From Desulfobacterales bacterium (GTDB taxonomy: Bacteria; Desulfobacterota; Desulfobacteria; Desulfobacterales; Desulfosalsimonadaceae): a stretch of 5,656 bases of DNA. Below, in pieces: positions 5,219 through 5,656 of the stretch. Below the pieces are notes generated by a model that saw only the letters and a list, made by a program, of their open reading frames with translations, searched no databases and was not told the origin of the DNA. The position numbers were made by a program, and so were the translations under genes. The DNA is taken from positions 1-5,656 of the forward strand of contig SLIE01000296.1 in assembly GCA_007135795.1 (NCBI GenBank), in the 5' to 3' direction. The stretch's first letter is position 1, and every line of letters begins with the position of its first letter.

Positions 5219-5656
5219 ATGGCTATGATTATTCCCGTAATACTGGCAGGAGGGTCCGGTACCCGGCTCTGGCCCCTTTCCCGGCGGCTTTACCCGAAAC
5301 AGCTTCTGAACCTGACGCAAAACAGGTCACTCCTTCAGCAGACCGCCCTTCGGGTTATCGGAGCGGAAGGTGTGGTTGAGCCGATCATCATCTGCAATGA
5401 AACCTACAGGTACATCATTGCTGATCAACTAAAGGAGATCGATGTAAAGCCACACATGCTGGTGCTGGAACCGACGGGGCGCAATACCGCCCCTGCCGTT
5501 GCGGTAGCGGCGATCCTGGCCATGCACCAGAATTCCGAGGCCATATTGCTTGTGCTCCCTTCCGATCATCTGATACCCGGTATTGAAATCTTTCACAAGG
5601 CGATCGATACAGCCGCCTGTTTTGCGGGACAAAACAGCCTTGTTACATTCGGGGTC
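5219..5656 (+). CDS. manC: Mannose-1-phosphate guanylyltransferase, 3'-truncated by window edge
   Basis: The enzyme makes GDP-mannose and pyrophosphate from mannose-1-phosphate and GTP in the cytosol, feeding polysaccharide, O-antigen or other mannose/fucose-type sugar synthesis. The first 146 residues are visible and the frame is open at the right edge. The nucleotidyltransferase signature is intact near the N-terminus: AGGSGTRLWPLSR (residues 10-22) followed by YPKQLL (25-30). Further family landmarks are LEPTGRNTAPAVAVAA (about 82-97) and LVLPSDHLIP (about 109-118). Whether it is the long bifunctional form with a C-terminal mannose-6-phosphate isomerase cupin domain (AlgA/ManC/CpsB type) or the short form cannot be seen. 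The ATG at 5219 is supported by AGGTGA. The 91-base gap and change of theme suggest it begins a new unit. Confidence 0.93.
   Translation, partial: MAMIIPVILAGGSGTRLWPLSRRLYPKQLLNLTQNRSLLQQTALRVIGAEGVVEPIIICNETYRYIIADQLKEIDVKPHMLVLEPTGRNTAPAVAVAAILAMHQNSEAILLVLPSDHLIPGIEIFHKAIDTAACFAGQNSLVTFGV

Noticed and set aside
5202..5228. Eight-codon leader frame overlapping the manC start
   Set aside because: It has no good ribosome binding site of its own, no regulatory codon pattern and no attenuator structure nearby; an ATG this close to a start is likely chance.

Overview
The window reads as housekeeping DNA from a Gram-negative (diderm) bacterium. Lnt, the inner-membrane enzyme that adds the third acyl chain to lipoproteins, implies an outer membrane. 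Base composition is close to even, genes are tightly packed, and every supported gene is on the + strand. The lnt-prfB adjacency and the overall look of the proteins remind me of Desulfobacterota (former Deltaproteobacteria). That placement is an impression from memory, not a computed result.

Layout, left to right. The C-terminal three quarters of lnt (open at the left edge) is followed after one base by prfB, encoding release factor 2. prfB carries the classical programmed +1 frameshift: an in-frame TGA at codon 24 must be bypassed to make full-length protein. The prfB stop overlaps the start of an HD-domain metal-dependent phosphohydrolase gene (ATGA overlap), so lnt-prfB-HD looks like one transcript. 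After an 81-base gap comes a 535-codon gene that fuses thiamine-phosphate synthase (ThiE) to thiamine-monophosphate kinase (ThiL), the last two steps of thiamine diphosphate synthesis in one chain. A PPC/DUF296-domain protein follows 28 bases later. After a 91-base gap with a striking T7(CT)5 pyrimidine tract, manC (mannose-1-phosphate guanylyltransferase) begins and runs off the right edge; it probably starts a separate sugar-nucleotide or polysaccharide unit.

The most distinctive item is the ThiE-ThiL fusion. Its ThiL half has Asn where the GGD-type metal motif normally has Asp. Two strong perfect inverted repeats lie inside coding sequence: one in the HD gene, with a second, mutually exclusive pairing partner, and one in the ThiE half of the fusion. 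prfB shows known autoregulation by recoding, and its overlap with the HD gene suggests that HD expression may also respond to RF2 level. I found no tRNA, rRNA, CRISPR array, insertion sequence, TPP riboswitch or convincing intrinsic terminator. No gap without a gene exceeds 100 bases.
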